Shown: in pieces, positions 24,460 to 32,753 of the stretch | Layout of the letters: every line of letters begins with the position of its first letter | How positions within the stretch are numbered: position 1 is the stretch's first letter | Source: Deltaproteobacteria bacterium | GTDB taxonomy: Bacteria > Desulfobacterota > Deferrisomatia > Deferrisomatales > JACRMM01 | Direction: 5' to 3' | Assembly (NCBI GenBank): GCA_016214985.1 | Contig: JACRMM010000072.1 | Location: 1 to 53,379, forward strand | DNA length: 53,379 nucleotides | Position numbers and translations under genes: made by a program | Notes under the pieces: generated by a model | The model's input: only the letters and a program-made list of their open reading frames with translations | Databases searched by the model: none | Told to the model about the DNA's origin: nothing

Positions 24460-25887
24460 GTGAGCTCCCTGGCACTGACCCTCGTCCTCGCCCACCTCGG
24501 CCTGTCGGCCGTCCTCGTCGCCGACCTCCTGCTGCGGCGCAAGGAACCGACGAGCACCATGGCCTGGCTGCAGGCCATCGTCTTCTTCCCGTTCCTGGGC
24601 TCGGCCCTGTATCTGCTGATCGGGGCGGGTTCCCTGCACCGGCGACGCTACCGGCGGCGCCGCAAGCGCTTGGGCCCTCTGGAGACGGGTAAGGCGGCGC
24701 GCGACGGCGCCGCGGCTCGCGCGGCGCAGCTCAACGGGTTCGCCGCGGACGCCGTGATGCTCGCCACGGCCACGTCCCGCCGCTCTCCTACCCACGGCAA
24801 CACCCTGCAGATCTTCGACAACGTCTCGCGCGTGTACGACGACATCGAGGCCGAGGTCTGGCGCGCCCGCGATCACGTCCACTTCGAGTACTACCTCCTC
24901 GAGCCGGACGCGACCGGCCGGCGGTTCCTGGACCTGCTCGAGGCAAAGGCGCGAGAGGGAGTCGAGGTTCGGCTGCTCGTCGACGGCGTGGGCTCCCGCA
25001 ACCTCACCGGCGAGCACCTGCGGCCGCTGGTTCGCGCCGGAGGGCAGGTCGGGTGGTTCCTTCCCCTGCGCGTCTTTCAGCGCCTGCAGTCGCTGCACCT
25101 GCGAAACCACCGCAAGATCGTCGTCATCGACGGCCGGCTTGCGTTCACGGGGGGGGTGAACATCGGGGACGCCTACCGGGGGCGGCGGGCCCGACGCGCC
25201 CACTGGCGGGATACCCACCTCAAGGTCGAGGGACCGGCGGTGCACCATCTCCAGGAGGTGTTCGCCGAGGACTGGTGGTTCGCCACGGAGACGAAGCTCA
25301 CCGACGACCGGTACTTCCCTCCCCTGGCGACGGCCGGGGACGCCCTGATCCACGTCGTCGCGAGCGGCCCCGACGACCCGGCCCGGGCGATCCACACCAC
25401 CCTCTTTCACGCCATCGCCACAGCCCACCACCGCGTGTGGATCGCGACCCCGTACTTCGTTCCCGACACTCCGATCATGGCCGCGCTCGAGACTACGGCG
25501 CGCCGGGGAGTGGACGTTCGGCTGCTCATCCCGGATCGTTCCGACCATCCGCTCGTCGACCGGGCCGGCGAGAGCTACCTGCCCGCCCTGCTGGAGGCCG
25601 GAGCCCGGGTCTACCGGTACGAAGCCGGCATGCTCCACTCCAAGCTCGTGGCCATCGACGGCCGCTGGGGAACGCTCGGCTCGGCGAACATGGACATCCG
25701 CTCCTTTCGCCTGAACTTCGAGGTCAACCTCATCGCCCTATCGGTCGAGATCACGGGCCAGATCGAAGCGATCTTTGAGCGCGACCTCCGCCAGTCGCGC
25801 CCCGTGCTCCCCGCGGAACTCTCCATCCGCCCCGTCCACCGCCGGCTCACGGTAGCCGCCTGCCGGCTGCTGGCCCCGGTGCTGTAA
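24460..25887 (+). CDS. cls: Cardiolipin synthase (phospholipase D superfamily)
   Basis: A 475-residue membrane enzyme that makes cardiolipin from phosphatidylglycerol. The start is GTG at 24460. Two N-terminal helices (about 3-22 and 33-55, including EPTSTMAWLQAIVFFPFLG, the PLDc_N motif) are followed by two PLD catalytic motifs: HLRNHRKIVVIDG (about 208-220) and MLHSKLVAIDG (about 389-399), each with the HxK(x)4D pattern. Further family blocks are FEYYLLEPDATGRRFLDLL, AFTGGVNIGD and GSANMDIRSFRLNFEVNL. The length is that of ClsA-type enzymes. It is convergent with the PDZ gene. Confidence 0.92.
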   Translation: MSSLALTLVLAHLGLSAVLVADLLLRRKEPTSTMAWLQAIVFFPFLGSALYLLIGAGSLHRRRYRRRRKRLGPLETGKAARDGAAARAAQLNGFAADAVMLATATSRRSPTHGNTLQIFDNVSRVYDDIEAEVWRARDHVHFEYYLLEPDATGRRFLDLLEAKAREGVEVRLLVDGVGSRNLTGEHLRPLVRAGGQVGWFLPLRVFQRLQSLHLRNHRKIVVIDGRLAFTGGVNIGDAYRGRRARRAHWRDTHLKVEGPAVHHLQEVFAEDWWFATETKLTDDRYFPPLATAGDALIHVVASGPDDPARAIHTTLFHAIATAHHRVWIATPYFVPDTPIMAALETTARRGVDVRLLIPDRSDHPLVDRAGESYLPALLEAGARVYRYEAGMLHSKLVAIDGRWGTLGSANMDIRSFRLNFEVNLIALSVEITGQIEAIFERDLRQSRPVLPAELSIRPVHRRLTVAACRLLAPVL

Positions 25888-25914
25888 GAGAAGCCCGGAT
25901 CCCCCTCGTGGGGA

Positions 25915-26655
25915 TTAGCGAACGTCGAAGAGAAGCTCTTGGGGGGTTTCGCTCCGATCGACTTCGAGGGTGAACGTGCCACCCCGTTGCAGGGTATCGT
26001 AGAGGTCGAGGATTTCCGCCGTGGTGGTCACGGGCCTACCGTTGACCGCGAGGATCACGTCCCCGTCGAGCAGGCCCATCTTCGCGAAGGCGCTTTCGGG
26101 AGCGATGTTGTAGACGATCAGTCCACGAAGCTTCCCGTCGCGGTGATCGAGGCGGGTGCGAATCTGCTCGGCTGATTGGGGAGCGGTAGGCAACTCCGGC
26201 GCGACCTCCTTGCGGTCCACCACCGGGCTTGCGGGTTCCGGCCCGGGGTCGCCCGTTTCTGCGGCTCCCTCCAGAGCGAGCACCTCGTCGCCCCGTCCCG
26301 CATCGACGACCACGCTCCCGGACCGGATGCTGCGGATGAGGGTATCTCCGCAGCGGTCTCCCTCGTGGTAGACGCCCTGTTCACCGGACCGCCGATCCTC
26401 CAGCACCACGACGCTCTTGCCCTGCCGGTTCACGAGCACCGTGCCCACGAGCCGAAGACCGAGATCCGGGGGCGCCGTGGGAAGGTGCTCGGCGGGTTTC
26501 GGCGCCGGCAATTCCCCGCCGATCGATGGAGGAGGAACGCCGCCGGGTGCCCCCCCTTCCGCGCCGGCGAGCCGCGCGCCGGAGAGTACCAGCAGGAAGA
26601 GGAGGAGCAGTGGCGCGAACCGAGAAGGACCGTCGTTCGGTCGGAGCATCGTCAT
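25915..26655 (-). CDS. GspC/PulC-like periplasmic PDZ protein, downstream of oxidase 1
   Basis: A 246-residue protein with an N-terminal hydrophobic signal or anchor (about 13-32, FAPLLLLFLLVLSGARLAGA). Residues about 65-120 (LGLRLVGTVLVNRQGKSVVV, HEGDRC, TLIRSIRSGSVVVD) match the homology region of type II secretion GspC. Residues about 170-246 form a PDZ domain (LRGLIVYNIAPESAFAKMGL, LDGDVILAVNGRPVTTTAEI). No other type II secretion gene is present, and a paralogue with the same layout sits beside the second multicopper oxidase (35303-35977). I infer a role in exporting, anchoring or maturing the oxidase rather than general secretion. A terminator separates it from the oxidase gene. Confidence 0.75.
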   Translation of the reverse strand: MTMLRPNDGPSRFAPLLLLFLLVLSGARLAGAEGGAPGGVPPPSIGGELPAPKPAEHLPTAPPDLGLRLVGTVLVNRQGKSVVVLEDRRSGEQGVYHEGDRCGDTLIRSIRSGSVVVDAGRGDEVLALEGAAETGDPGPEPASPVVDRKEVAPELPTAPQSAEQIRTRLDHRDGKLRGLIVYNIAPESAFAKMGLLDGDVILAVNGRPVTTTAEILDLYDTLQRGGTFTLEVDRSETPQELLFDVR

Positions 26656-26680
26656 TCGTCCCCCGAAGGTTCCTTACCGT

Positions 26681-26724
26681 GTCCGAAGAAGAAGTGAGGC
26701 CGCCCTGCCGGGCGGCCTCACTTC
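26681..26724 (-). terminator. Strong terminator after multicopper oxidase 1
   Basis: A perfect 15-bp inverted repeat (GAAGTGAGGCCGCCC / GGGCGGCCTCACTTC, loop TGCC) starts 18 bases after the oxidase stop codon. On the - strand it is followed by TTCTTC. It should largely end the oxidase transcript before the PDZ gene. Confidence 0.8.
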
Positions 26725-26742
26725 AGTGACCGTCGCGCCTGC

Positions 26743-29130
26743 TCAGTAGTCCGTGCCCCTGATGACGGTTCTCACCGCACTCTGACTCGGAACCACAGCA
26801 TCCGGCCGCATCATCTCGTTGTCCTCATGATCGATGATGTGGCAGTGCCAGACGTAGTTGTACTGGTACGGTAGTCCCGCAGTGGTTCCGCTCGGGTCAA
26901 ACGGGAAGAAGAGACCAGCTGGCGGCGTCGTCTTCGAGAAGCTCGTCGGCGCCCAGCGCACGGCGATCCGCGTCACCTGGCCGGGGTACATGATCACGGT
27001 GTCCTTCCAGCCCTGCTCCTGGGGAAGGGGAAGATTGACGGGCCCCTGCAGGAAGGGAGCGGTGTCGGGGTTCCCGCCGAACTTCCGCCCCGATGCCAAA
27101 GACGGATTGTAGTTCAGCGGCGGGCCGAAGCCCGGCTGGAACAGCTTCGTCGGGAAGGCGGCCGAGTAGGCCTTGTTGTAGTTGTTGGTGTTGAAGTTCT
27201 GGCGGTTGATGAGCTGGAACTGCACGAGGTGGAGGTGGATCGGGTGCGCGTCGGCGGTCAGGTTCACGACTTCCCACACCTCGGTGTCCCCCTCCTGCGG
27301 CATCTCCGACAGGTAGGTGGTGACGCCGTTGACCGAGACCCCCGTGAAATCCGCTCTCGGTGTCGCGCCGTGCTCGACCCCGGACCACTTCGTGTTGTTG
27401 ACCAGGATCTCGAGAGGTCCGCCCGGGTATGCGGTCAGCAGGCCCGTCACCGGATCGGGGACCGTCATGGGCATGCCCATCACCTCGTTCAGGGTGAGCG
27501 CTCGGGTCCTCGCCGGCGCAACCGGAGGAACACCGCCCGCCGTCAGCCGGACGATCGTGTTGGCGCCGGAGCGAAGCGGCGCCAGGGTCGCCGGGTTGTA
27601 GCTCGAATCCGCGACGGCCGGCGCCGCGCCTACCCGGAACTGGAGGATGCGACCGAGCGTCGAGCCCTGGGGCGGCGCACCCTTGGGATAGGGGGTTCGG
27701 CCGGAGTTCTTGATGACGAGGTTGGTATTCGGAAAGCCCGCGAAGTCGATGATCACCTCGTAGCGCTCCCCGGGCATTATCGTGAGCTTCTGGCCGAGGG
27801 CGGGATCGAGTTTAACCGGCGTATCCAGGTAGCCCCCGTCGGTGCCGATCACCCACATCGGCGGGCCGACGGCGCCGGTGGCCTGATTGAGGAGCGCCAT
27901 CTCGTAGGTACGGGCGTTGGAGCCGTTGAGGAACAGGAACCGATAGCGGCGGGCCTCCACGTTCACGAACGGCCACGCCTTGCCGTTGACGACGATCGTG
28001 TCGCCGACGAACTCGGGAACCCAGTAGGGGTGCTCCGGGTTGAGCGCCCAGACGAGCCCAGCCGCCGTATCCGACGGGAAGAAGAGCTGACCCGTGGCAT
28101 CGAACATCCGGTCCTGCAGCACAAGCGGAACGATCTGCGCGACCGGTTGGAGGTTGGCGGGCAAGCAGCCCGAGCCCGCCGCGCAGGTCCCCAACGTTCC
28201 CCGGGTGGTCGCGTTGCCGACCGGGACGATGGCGGGATCTTCGATGAAGTACGCTCCCGCGAGGCCCGCATAGACGTTCAAGCGCGTCGCGCCGAGCGTG
28301 TGGTCGTGAAACCAGATGGGCGAAGCTTCCTGCGTGTTGGGGTACTTGTACAGGACAGAGTTTCCGGCGGGTCCGGCGGAGTAGTACTTGTGGCCGATGT
28401 GCAACCCGTCGCTCGTGAACCAGGAGTCGGGCGAGCCGTCGATCTCCGCCGGCACCTCTCCGCCGTGGAGGTGAGGCACCGCGGCGACCGGTCCCCCGTA
28501 GTTCTGCGCGCAGGGGTCCCCCGGGGGCGGGTAATCGACGGGGAACCCATTGGCGTCGGTGAAGAGCTTCATCGCCGCCTTCATCATGCACTCGTTGGCC
28601 ATCGTCTGATTCGCCAGGGGATCCGCCCAGTGCAGGGTCTGGTCGGTCGAGTACTTGTAGGCCAGCACGTTCGTCGTCGCTGCGCTGCCCAGGTCGTTGA
28701 CGTACGTGATCGGCGTGGCCGTCCCGCGATCGTTGACAATGACGGGACCGATGTAGGTGTCCACAATTCCCTGGGCGTTGCCGTACTGCGCCACGAGTTG
28801 GCTGCAGGTGGAGCCGCCGGCGGTGTCCACCAGGTACCCCCACACCCAGGTTCCCGCATAGCCCAAGACCGCCCCGGGCGGCAGCACGTTTGCCTTGAAT
28901 TCGCACATCCGCAGGGTGAGCGGCTGGTTTCCCACCACCGTCGTCATTGTTCCCCCGGGCTGGACGCTCAGGGTCGACAGCGACTGCACGAACTGCGGGA
29001 TCGCCTTGCCCGCCAGGGGGACCTGCGGGCTCTGTGCCCCCCAGACGCCGGGCGGCGAAGCGGCGAGCACCACCAGCGCCGTCAAACCGAAGGCTCTCAT
29101 CCGTCGCATCACTCCTCGCTCTCTCTCCAT
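26743..29130 (-). CDS. Multicopper oxidase 1 (Sec-exported, CotA/bilirubin-oxidase-like)
   Basis: A 795-residue periplasmic enzyme. The ATG at 29130 is chosen because GGAGGAGG lies just upstream and because the promoter occupies the longer open frame. The signal peptide is about 9-31 (ending ASPPGVWGA). All four copper motifs are intact: HLHGG at about 220, WFHDH at about 274, HPIHLHL in the C-terminal domain and HCHIIDHEDNEMM at about 762-774. The last includes the type 1 Cys, two His and the axial Met. Such enzymes couple one-electron oxidation of substrates (Cu(I), Mn(II), phenols) to reduction of O2 to water. The substrate is not readable, but neighbours with CusBA and NosL favour copper or metal oxidation. 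The C-terminal HCHxxxH is close to that of oxidase 2. Confidence 0.9.
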   Translation of the reverse strand: MERERGVMRRMRAFGLTALVVLAASPPGVWGAQSPQVPLAGKAIPQFVQSLSTLSVQPGGTMTTVVGNQPLTLRMCEFKANVLPPGAVLGYAGTWVWGYLVDTAGGSTCSQLVAQYGNAQGIVDTYIGPVIVNDRGTATPITYVNDLGSAATTNVLAYKYSTDQTLHWADPLANQTMANECMMKAAMKLFTDANGFPVDYPPPGDPCAQNYGGPVAAVPHLHGGEVPAEIDGSPDSWFTSDGLHIGHKYYSAGPAGNSVLYKYPNTQEASPIWFHDHTLGATRLNVYAGLAGAYFIEDPAIVPVGNATTRGTLGTCAAGSGCLPANLQPVAQIVPLVLQDRMFDATGQLFFPSDTAAGLVWALNPEHPYWVPEFVGDTIVVNGKAWPFVNVEARRYRFLFLNGSNARTYEMALLNQATGAVGPPMWVIGTDGGYLDTPVKLDPALGQKLTIMPGERYEVIIDFAGFPNTNLVIKNSGRTPYPKGAPPQGSTLGRILQFRVGAAPAVADSSYNPATLAPLRSGANTIVRLTAGGVPPVAPARTRALTLNEVMGMPMTVPDPVTGLLTAYPGGPLEILVNNTKWSGVEHGATPRADFTGVSVNGVTTYLSEMPQEGDTEVWEVVNLTADAHPIHLHLVQFQLINRQNFNTNNYNKAYSAAFPTKLFQPGFGPPLNYNPSLASGRKFGGNPDTAPFLQGPVNLPLPQEQGWKDTVIMYPGQVTRIAVRWAPTSFSKTTPPAGLFFPFDPSGTTAGLPYQYNYVWHCHIIDHEDNEMMRPDAVVPSQSAVRTVIRGTDY

Positions 29131-29224
29131 GACCTCCTCCTCCTCTCCGATTTCTGTTTCTCCACGCACGGTTCTCCCCGGCCCGAGCACCAGCCGCAGC
29201 GTCGTGCCGACGAGATACGTCTGC

Positions 29225-29268
29225 ACCATATCGATCACGCAAGCCGCCGCTATGGGTAGTTCTACTCA
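29225..29268 (-). promoter_or_regulatory. Promoter and operator of multicopper oxidase 1
   Basis: Read leftward: a near-palindrome TGAGTAGAACTACCCAT (29252-29268), immediately followed by a poor -35 (TAGCGG), 16 bases, and -10 TATGGT (29225-29230). The same palindrome stands in exactly the same position relative to the promoter of oxidase 2 (35171-35215). The weak -35 and abutting operator fit an activator that contacts polymerase. The ends of the palindrome (TACCCAT) match the NarL/FixJ-type heptamer TACYYMT, arranged tail to tail with a 4-base gap. Confidence 0.65.
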
Positions 29269-29377
29269 AAACGGCGTGGAGGACGAAAATTCCTCGTTGC
29301 CGACCGGCGGGGCAAACGGGGGTGTCTCGAAAGTCGAAAGCGCCCAAGACGAAGTGCTCCGCGGAGCCCCCGGCTTT

Positions 29378-29543
29378 CCGCCCAGGAGAGCCAGGTGGAG
29401 CGGGTAGCCGATGTAGTGATAGCCGGACTCGAGGATGCAGAAGGGGCAGTGGTGGGTCGGGAGCTCGTAGAGAGTAGATCGGCACGAAGTACAGAAGCGC
29501 GGCCACGCTCACGCCGAAGGTCCAGAGGCTCGACGCGGCGAAA
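29378..29543 (-). pseudogene. Fragment of a third copy of the NosL-module polytopic membrane protein
   Basis: About 165 bases are almost identical to 43242-43407, inside the membrane protein gene of module 2. Readable pieces are SVAALLYFVPIY and, after a one-base frameshift, the LPTHHCPFCI-type box and GYHYIGYP. No start, stop or remaining domains are present. It is a dead fragment, showing that this family was once present in a third copy beside multicopper oxidase 1. Confidence 0.75.
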
Positions 29544-29621
29544 TTCTTTGGTCCTGTCATCCTGTCGAAGAGAACCGGGGCGTGACGCCGGCCGCGGCTG
29601 GAAATACCATTCGATACATGA

Positions 29622-30416
29622 ATGCGAGTTATTCACGAGCCATGGGTCTTCAGGAAACGCTGGCTGTCAGGGGAGATCCGCTCGGCCATCGAGGCCTTCC
29701 CCGTTGTCGTGGTCACCGGCGCGCGCCAGGTGGGCAAGAGCACACTTCTGCGGGAAGAGTAGCGAGACTTGTGGGAGCTTTCGCAGATCGACTCCCTCGT
29801 GGATTTCCGGCGCCTCCTCTCCTCCCTGGCCCTTCGGACCGGCGACGTTCTCAACCAGTCCGAACTCGCGCGCGAGATCGGCATCAGCCAGCCGACCGTG
29901 TATCGCGATGTGAGGCTTCTCGAGGTCTCGAATCTCGTCTCCAGGATCCCGCCGTTCTTCGCGAGCCGCACGAAACGCCTGGTGAAGACGCCGAAGGCCT
30001 TCTTCGTCGACCCAGGGCTGAGCGTCTACCTCGCGGGCTACCACGACCCCCAGGCTCTGCAGGGGGCTCGGGAGCGGGGCGGCTTCTCAGAAACGCTCGT
30101 CCTTCTTCACCTCCGGATCGCGTCGGAGCTTTCCGTGCCCCACGCGAAGGTGCACTTCTGGCGGACCGGCACGGGCAAGGAAGTCGAGTTCGTCCTAGAG
30201 ACGGGGCGGGTGTCCCTGGCCTTCGAGGTAAAGGTCACGCGGAGCCCGTCGCTTCGCGACGCCGAAAACCTGCTGGCCCTCTTTGACGAGAGTCCCAGCA
30301 CGGTCCGAGGGGTCCTGCTCCACCGCGGCTCCGAGGTCAAATGGGTCCACTCCAAGGCGCTGGCCGTTCCCTGGTGGTGGTCCTGGGTGGAGGAAGCGGG
30401 AAGCCCGGAGTCGTGA
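29622..30416 (+). pseudogene. Broken DUF4143-type AAA ATPase, copy A
   Basis: The N-terminus is a 46-codon frame that ends at a TAG: MRVIHEPWVFRKRWLSGEIR, then VVVVTGARQVGKSTLLREE with a complete Walker A. Directly after it, in another frame, comes the C-terminal part of the same family: LWELSQIDSLVDFRRLL, VLNQSELAREIGISQPTVYR, KTPKAFFVDPGLSVYLAGY, FWRTGTGKEVEFVLETGR, ending WSWVEEAGSPES. About 150 residues of the ATPase core (Walker B, sensor region) are deleted. The intact family is a common mobile or defence-linked ATPase of unknown role. A second broken copy lies at 41508-42098, about 85% alike by eye. Confidence 0.8.
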
Positions 30417-30502
30417 AGGTTCTATGCACTCGGTATCGAGACGGACGTGCTCCGTTCCCATCTTTGCGGCCTCAGGTGCGGGTGTTGGCTGCCCGGAGAG
30501 CG

Positions 30503-30802
30503 ACGAGCATATCCAGGCTCGTCGGCGACCTCCTTCGGGACGAAATGGCGCGAGACGAGACGTACGAGGCCTCAATGCAGCAGTACCTTTTCCGGGAGCC
30601 GGTGGAGCTCAAGAGAGCCAGTCGTCATCCCTGGCGCGAGGAGTTTCATGAGCGCTAGGTGCTTTGTCGACACCAGCGTGCTCGTGTACGCGCGAGACGC
30701 ATCGGAGGCGGAGAAACAGAGCCGTGCCTGAACTGGATGGAGGCGCTGTGGCGCAGGAGGTCGGGGCGGATCAGTTTTCGGGTCTTGAGCGAATACTATC
30801 CG
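30503..30802 (+). pseudogene. Broken VapBC toxin-antitoxin pair, remnant 1
   Basis: The 3' part of an antitoxin (LVGDLLRDEMARDETYEASM, then EPVELKRASRHPWREEF) ends in a TAG that overlaps the ATG of a VapC-like toxin (30648). The toxin opens MSARCFVDTSVLVYARDASE with the first PIN-domain Asp, then hits TGA at 30729. Further PIN sequence (WMEALWRRRSGR, FRVLSEYYP) is readable only in another frame before it ends. Neither protein is functional. Two more copies of the antitoxin end occur at 36811 and 41297. Confidence 0.7.
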
Positions 30803-30900
30803 TGACGATCGCCGAGAAAGGCGTAGCGAGGGCTACGATGAGCGTCGTCGAGAGCGAGCGGGCGTTGCGCTGCGAATCGAGACGTCGCTGACCCGGACAA

Positions 30901-32547
30901 TCACCTCTCGTGCTCGCCTTGTGTGCCTTTTTCGTCGCGTTCTGGTGCCGCGTAGAGAGGAATCCCGCCGGGACCCAGCCGGTGCTTTCGATGAGCCACG
31001 TCACTGGGCGCAGCCCCCCCCGAGTCTTCCGGGACAGGCCGGGCCAGTGCCTCCTGCAAGACCCGATCGGCCAGGGGCCCCGCCTCCTGACGAGCGTACG
31101 CAGGCGCAGCGGGTGCCGCACCCGGGGCACCTGGGGCTTCCCAGGCGTGCTTCGCGGGGTTCGCGGCGAACTCCTTCGTGCACTCGTCCGAGCAGAACGT
31201 GTAGGTGCGTCCCCGGTGCGTTGTTGCCCGCCCCACGGCCCTCATCTTCGCCTCGTCAATCGGCATGCCGCACACGACACACTCGGTGTTGGCGCCCGGC
31301 GTGAGCGCCGCAGCCATCCGCATCCGGCTCTCCGAGTCCAGGAGGAAATTGCCGGAGACCACGACCCTCTCCCCGCTCATGAGCCCCCGCAGGATCTCCA
31401 CGCGGTCCCCCAGGCTCGCGCCGGTCTCCACGCGGCGGGGCTCGAAGTAGCCGTTCCCCCGGTCCACGAAGACCGTCTTGCGAAGCCCCAGGTCGAGCAC
31501 GGCCTCCGACGGCACGACAAGGCTCGGCTCGATCTCCACCGGAAGCTCCACGTCCACGAACATGCCGGGGCGCAGGGCCAGACCCGGGTTCTCGAGCTCC
31601 AACCGGAACTTGAGGGTGCGGGTGTCGGCGTCGAACTGGGGCGGCACGCGGCTCACGGCGGCCGCGTAGCGCCGCTGACGGTGCGGTACGGACACGTTGA
31701 CCATCATCCCGGGGCGGACGCGCTGGGCCTCGTTCTCGAACAGGTCTGCCTGCACCCACACCCGCCGCAGATCCGCGATCTTGTAGAGCTCGCCACCGGC
31801 AGGGACGTACTGCCCTAAGCTGACGCCCCGCTGGAGCACGATTCCGTCGGCGGGGGACACGACGTCGACCAGGGGCTCGGCCTTGCGCGTCCGAGCGAGC
31901 CGCTCGATCTGCGCGTCCGACACTCCGATGTTCTGGAGGAACTGCACGGCCTGGAAGAGCTGGTTGCCGACAATCTTCTGCTGTTCCGGCGAGGTCATAC
32001 CGGCCGCCCGCTGCCGGTCCAGGGTGTCGAGCGCGAAGATGTAGCTGGTGGCATTCCCGAAGAAGGCGCTGGTGTAGTACGAGAGCAGCGGCTCGTTCTT
32101 GCGGACGAGACTTCCGGTGGTCGGGGGGAACATGCGCCGGATCCAGACGTCGGCGTTGGCGTTCATCTGGTAGAGCCGGGTCTCGTCGGCGGCGACCCGG
32201 CCGGTGGTCCGCACCACGCCGGCGGCGGGCGCCCTCTCCACGGCTGCGGTGCGCACGCCGATCAGTTGCTGAGCTCCGGTCGCCACCCGGACGGTGCCGA
32301 AGGCCGCAGCACCCGCCGGTGCGCCCGCGGCCGACCCTTGGTCGTCGTACACCGGCTCGAGCTTCATTCCGCAGTCCGGCGCCACCCCAGGCTTGTCGGA
32401 ACGGTAGGACGGGTGCATGGGGTCGACCCAATACAGAACCCTCGGGCCGCGGTCGCCGCAGGTCCTGCTGCGGCCCTGCCAGAGGCCGAAGGAGAACGCC
32501 GCCGCGATACCTGCCGCCAAGAGTACCCACTTTCGAGCGTTTCTCAT
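30901..32547 (-). CDS. CusB-like RND efflux adaptor with N- and C-terminal metal-binding domains (orphan)
   Basis: A 548-residue periplasmic membrane-fusion protein for heavy-metal efflux. After an N-terminal anchor or signal (about 6-24) comes a heavy-metal-binding domain (YWVDPMHPSYRSDKPGVAPD, then CGMKLEPVY). The beta-barrel/lipoyl core follows (about 85-420: RTTGRVAADETRLYQMNANA, SPADGIVLQRGVSLGQYVPA, LRPGMFVDVELPVEIEPSLV). Last is a YHS/TRASH-type Cys domain (ECVVCGMPIDEA, RTYTFCSDECTKEFAANP). It probably accepts Cu(I)/Ag(I) and passes it to an RND pump, but no cusA is adjacent; the next DNA is broken toxin-antitoxin sequence. It is 206 bases downstream of multicopper oxidase 2 and resembles the CusB at 50059-51747. 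Confidence 0.88.
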   Translation of the reverse strand: MRNARKWVLLAAGIAAAFSFGLWQGRSRTCGDRGPRVLYWVDPMHPSYRSDKPGVAPDCGMKLEPVYDDQGSAAGAPAGAAAFGTVRVATGAQQLIGVRTAAVERAPAAGVVRTTGRVAADETRLYQMNANADVWIRRMFPPTTGSLVRKNEPLLSYYTSAFFGNATSYIFALDTLDRQRAAGMTSPEQQKIVGNQLFQAVQFLQNIGVSDAQIERLARTRKAEPLVDVVSPADGIVLQRGVSLGQYVPAGGELYKIADLRRVWVQADLFENEAQRVRPGMMVNVSVPHRQRRYAAAVSRVPPQFDADTRTLKFRLELENPGLALRPGMFVDVELPVEIEPSLVVPSEAVLDLGLRKTVFVDRGNGYFEPRRVETGASLGDRVEILRGLMSGERVVVSGNFLLDSESRMRMAAALTPGANTECVVCGMPIDEAKMRAVGRATTHRGRTYTFCSDECTKEFAANPAKHAWEAPGAPGAAPAAPAYARQEAGPLADRVLQEALARPVPEDSGGAAPSDVAHRKHRLGPGGIPLYAAPERDEKGTQGEHER

Positions 32548-32630
32548 GTCGGGACGGCCGCTCCAGAGGGCGGGGTTGGGAACACATTTTCTTCGAATCG
32601 ACCCGCCGACTCAAGCTGGGGACCGGAGCA

Positions 32631-32669
32631 ACGACGAAGAAGAAGCCCCGCGAAGAGGTCCCGCGGGGC
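32631..32669 (-). terminator. Terminator after multicopper oxidase 2
   Basis: An inverted repeat (GCCCCGCG / CGCGGGGC) is followed on the - strand by TTCTTCTTCGTCGTT. A second GC-rich hairpin (GGCCCCGG / CCGGGGCC, 32682-32706) stands just before it. The cusB-like gene downstream probably needs read-through or its own promoter. Confidence 0.65.
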
Positions 32670-32753
32670 TCTGAGTCTCCTCGGCCCCGGCGCGAAGGGC
32701 CGGGGCCTGCTGCGAGTCCGCCTGGTCCGCCGCGAACCTCTAGCGGCGGCCTC

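Noticed and set aside
29131..29238. An upstream start (ATG at 29238) for multicopper oxidase 1
   Set aside because: That codon sits right beside the -10 element of the promoter, the added residues do not look like a signal peptide, and GGAGGAGG marks the ATG at 29130.
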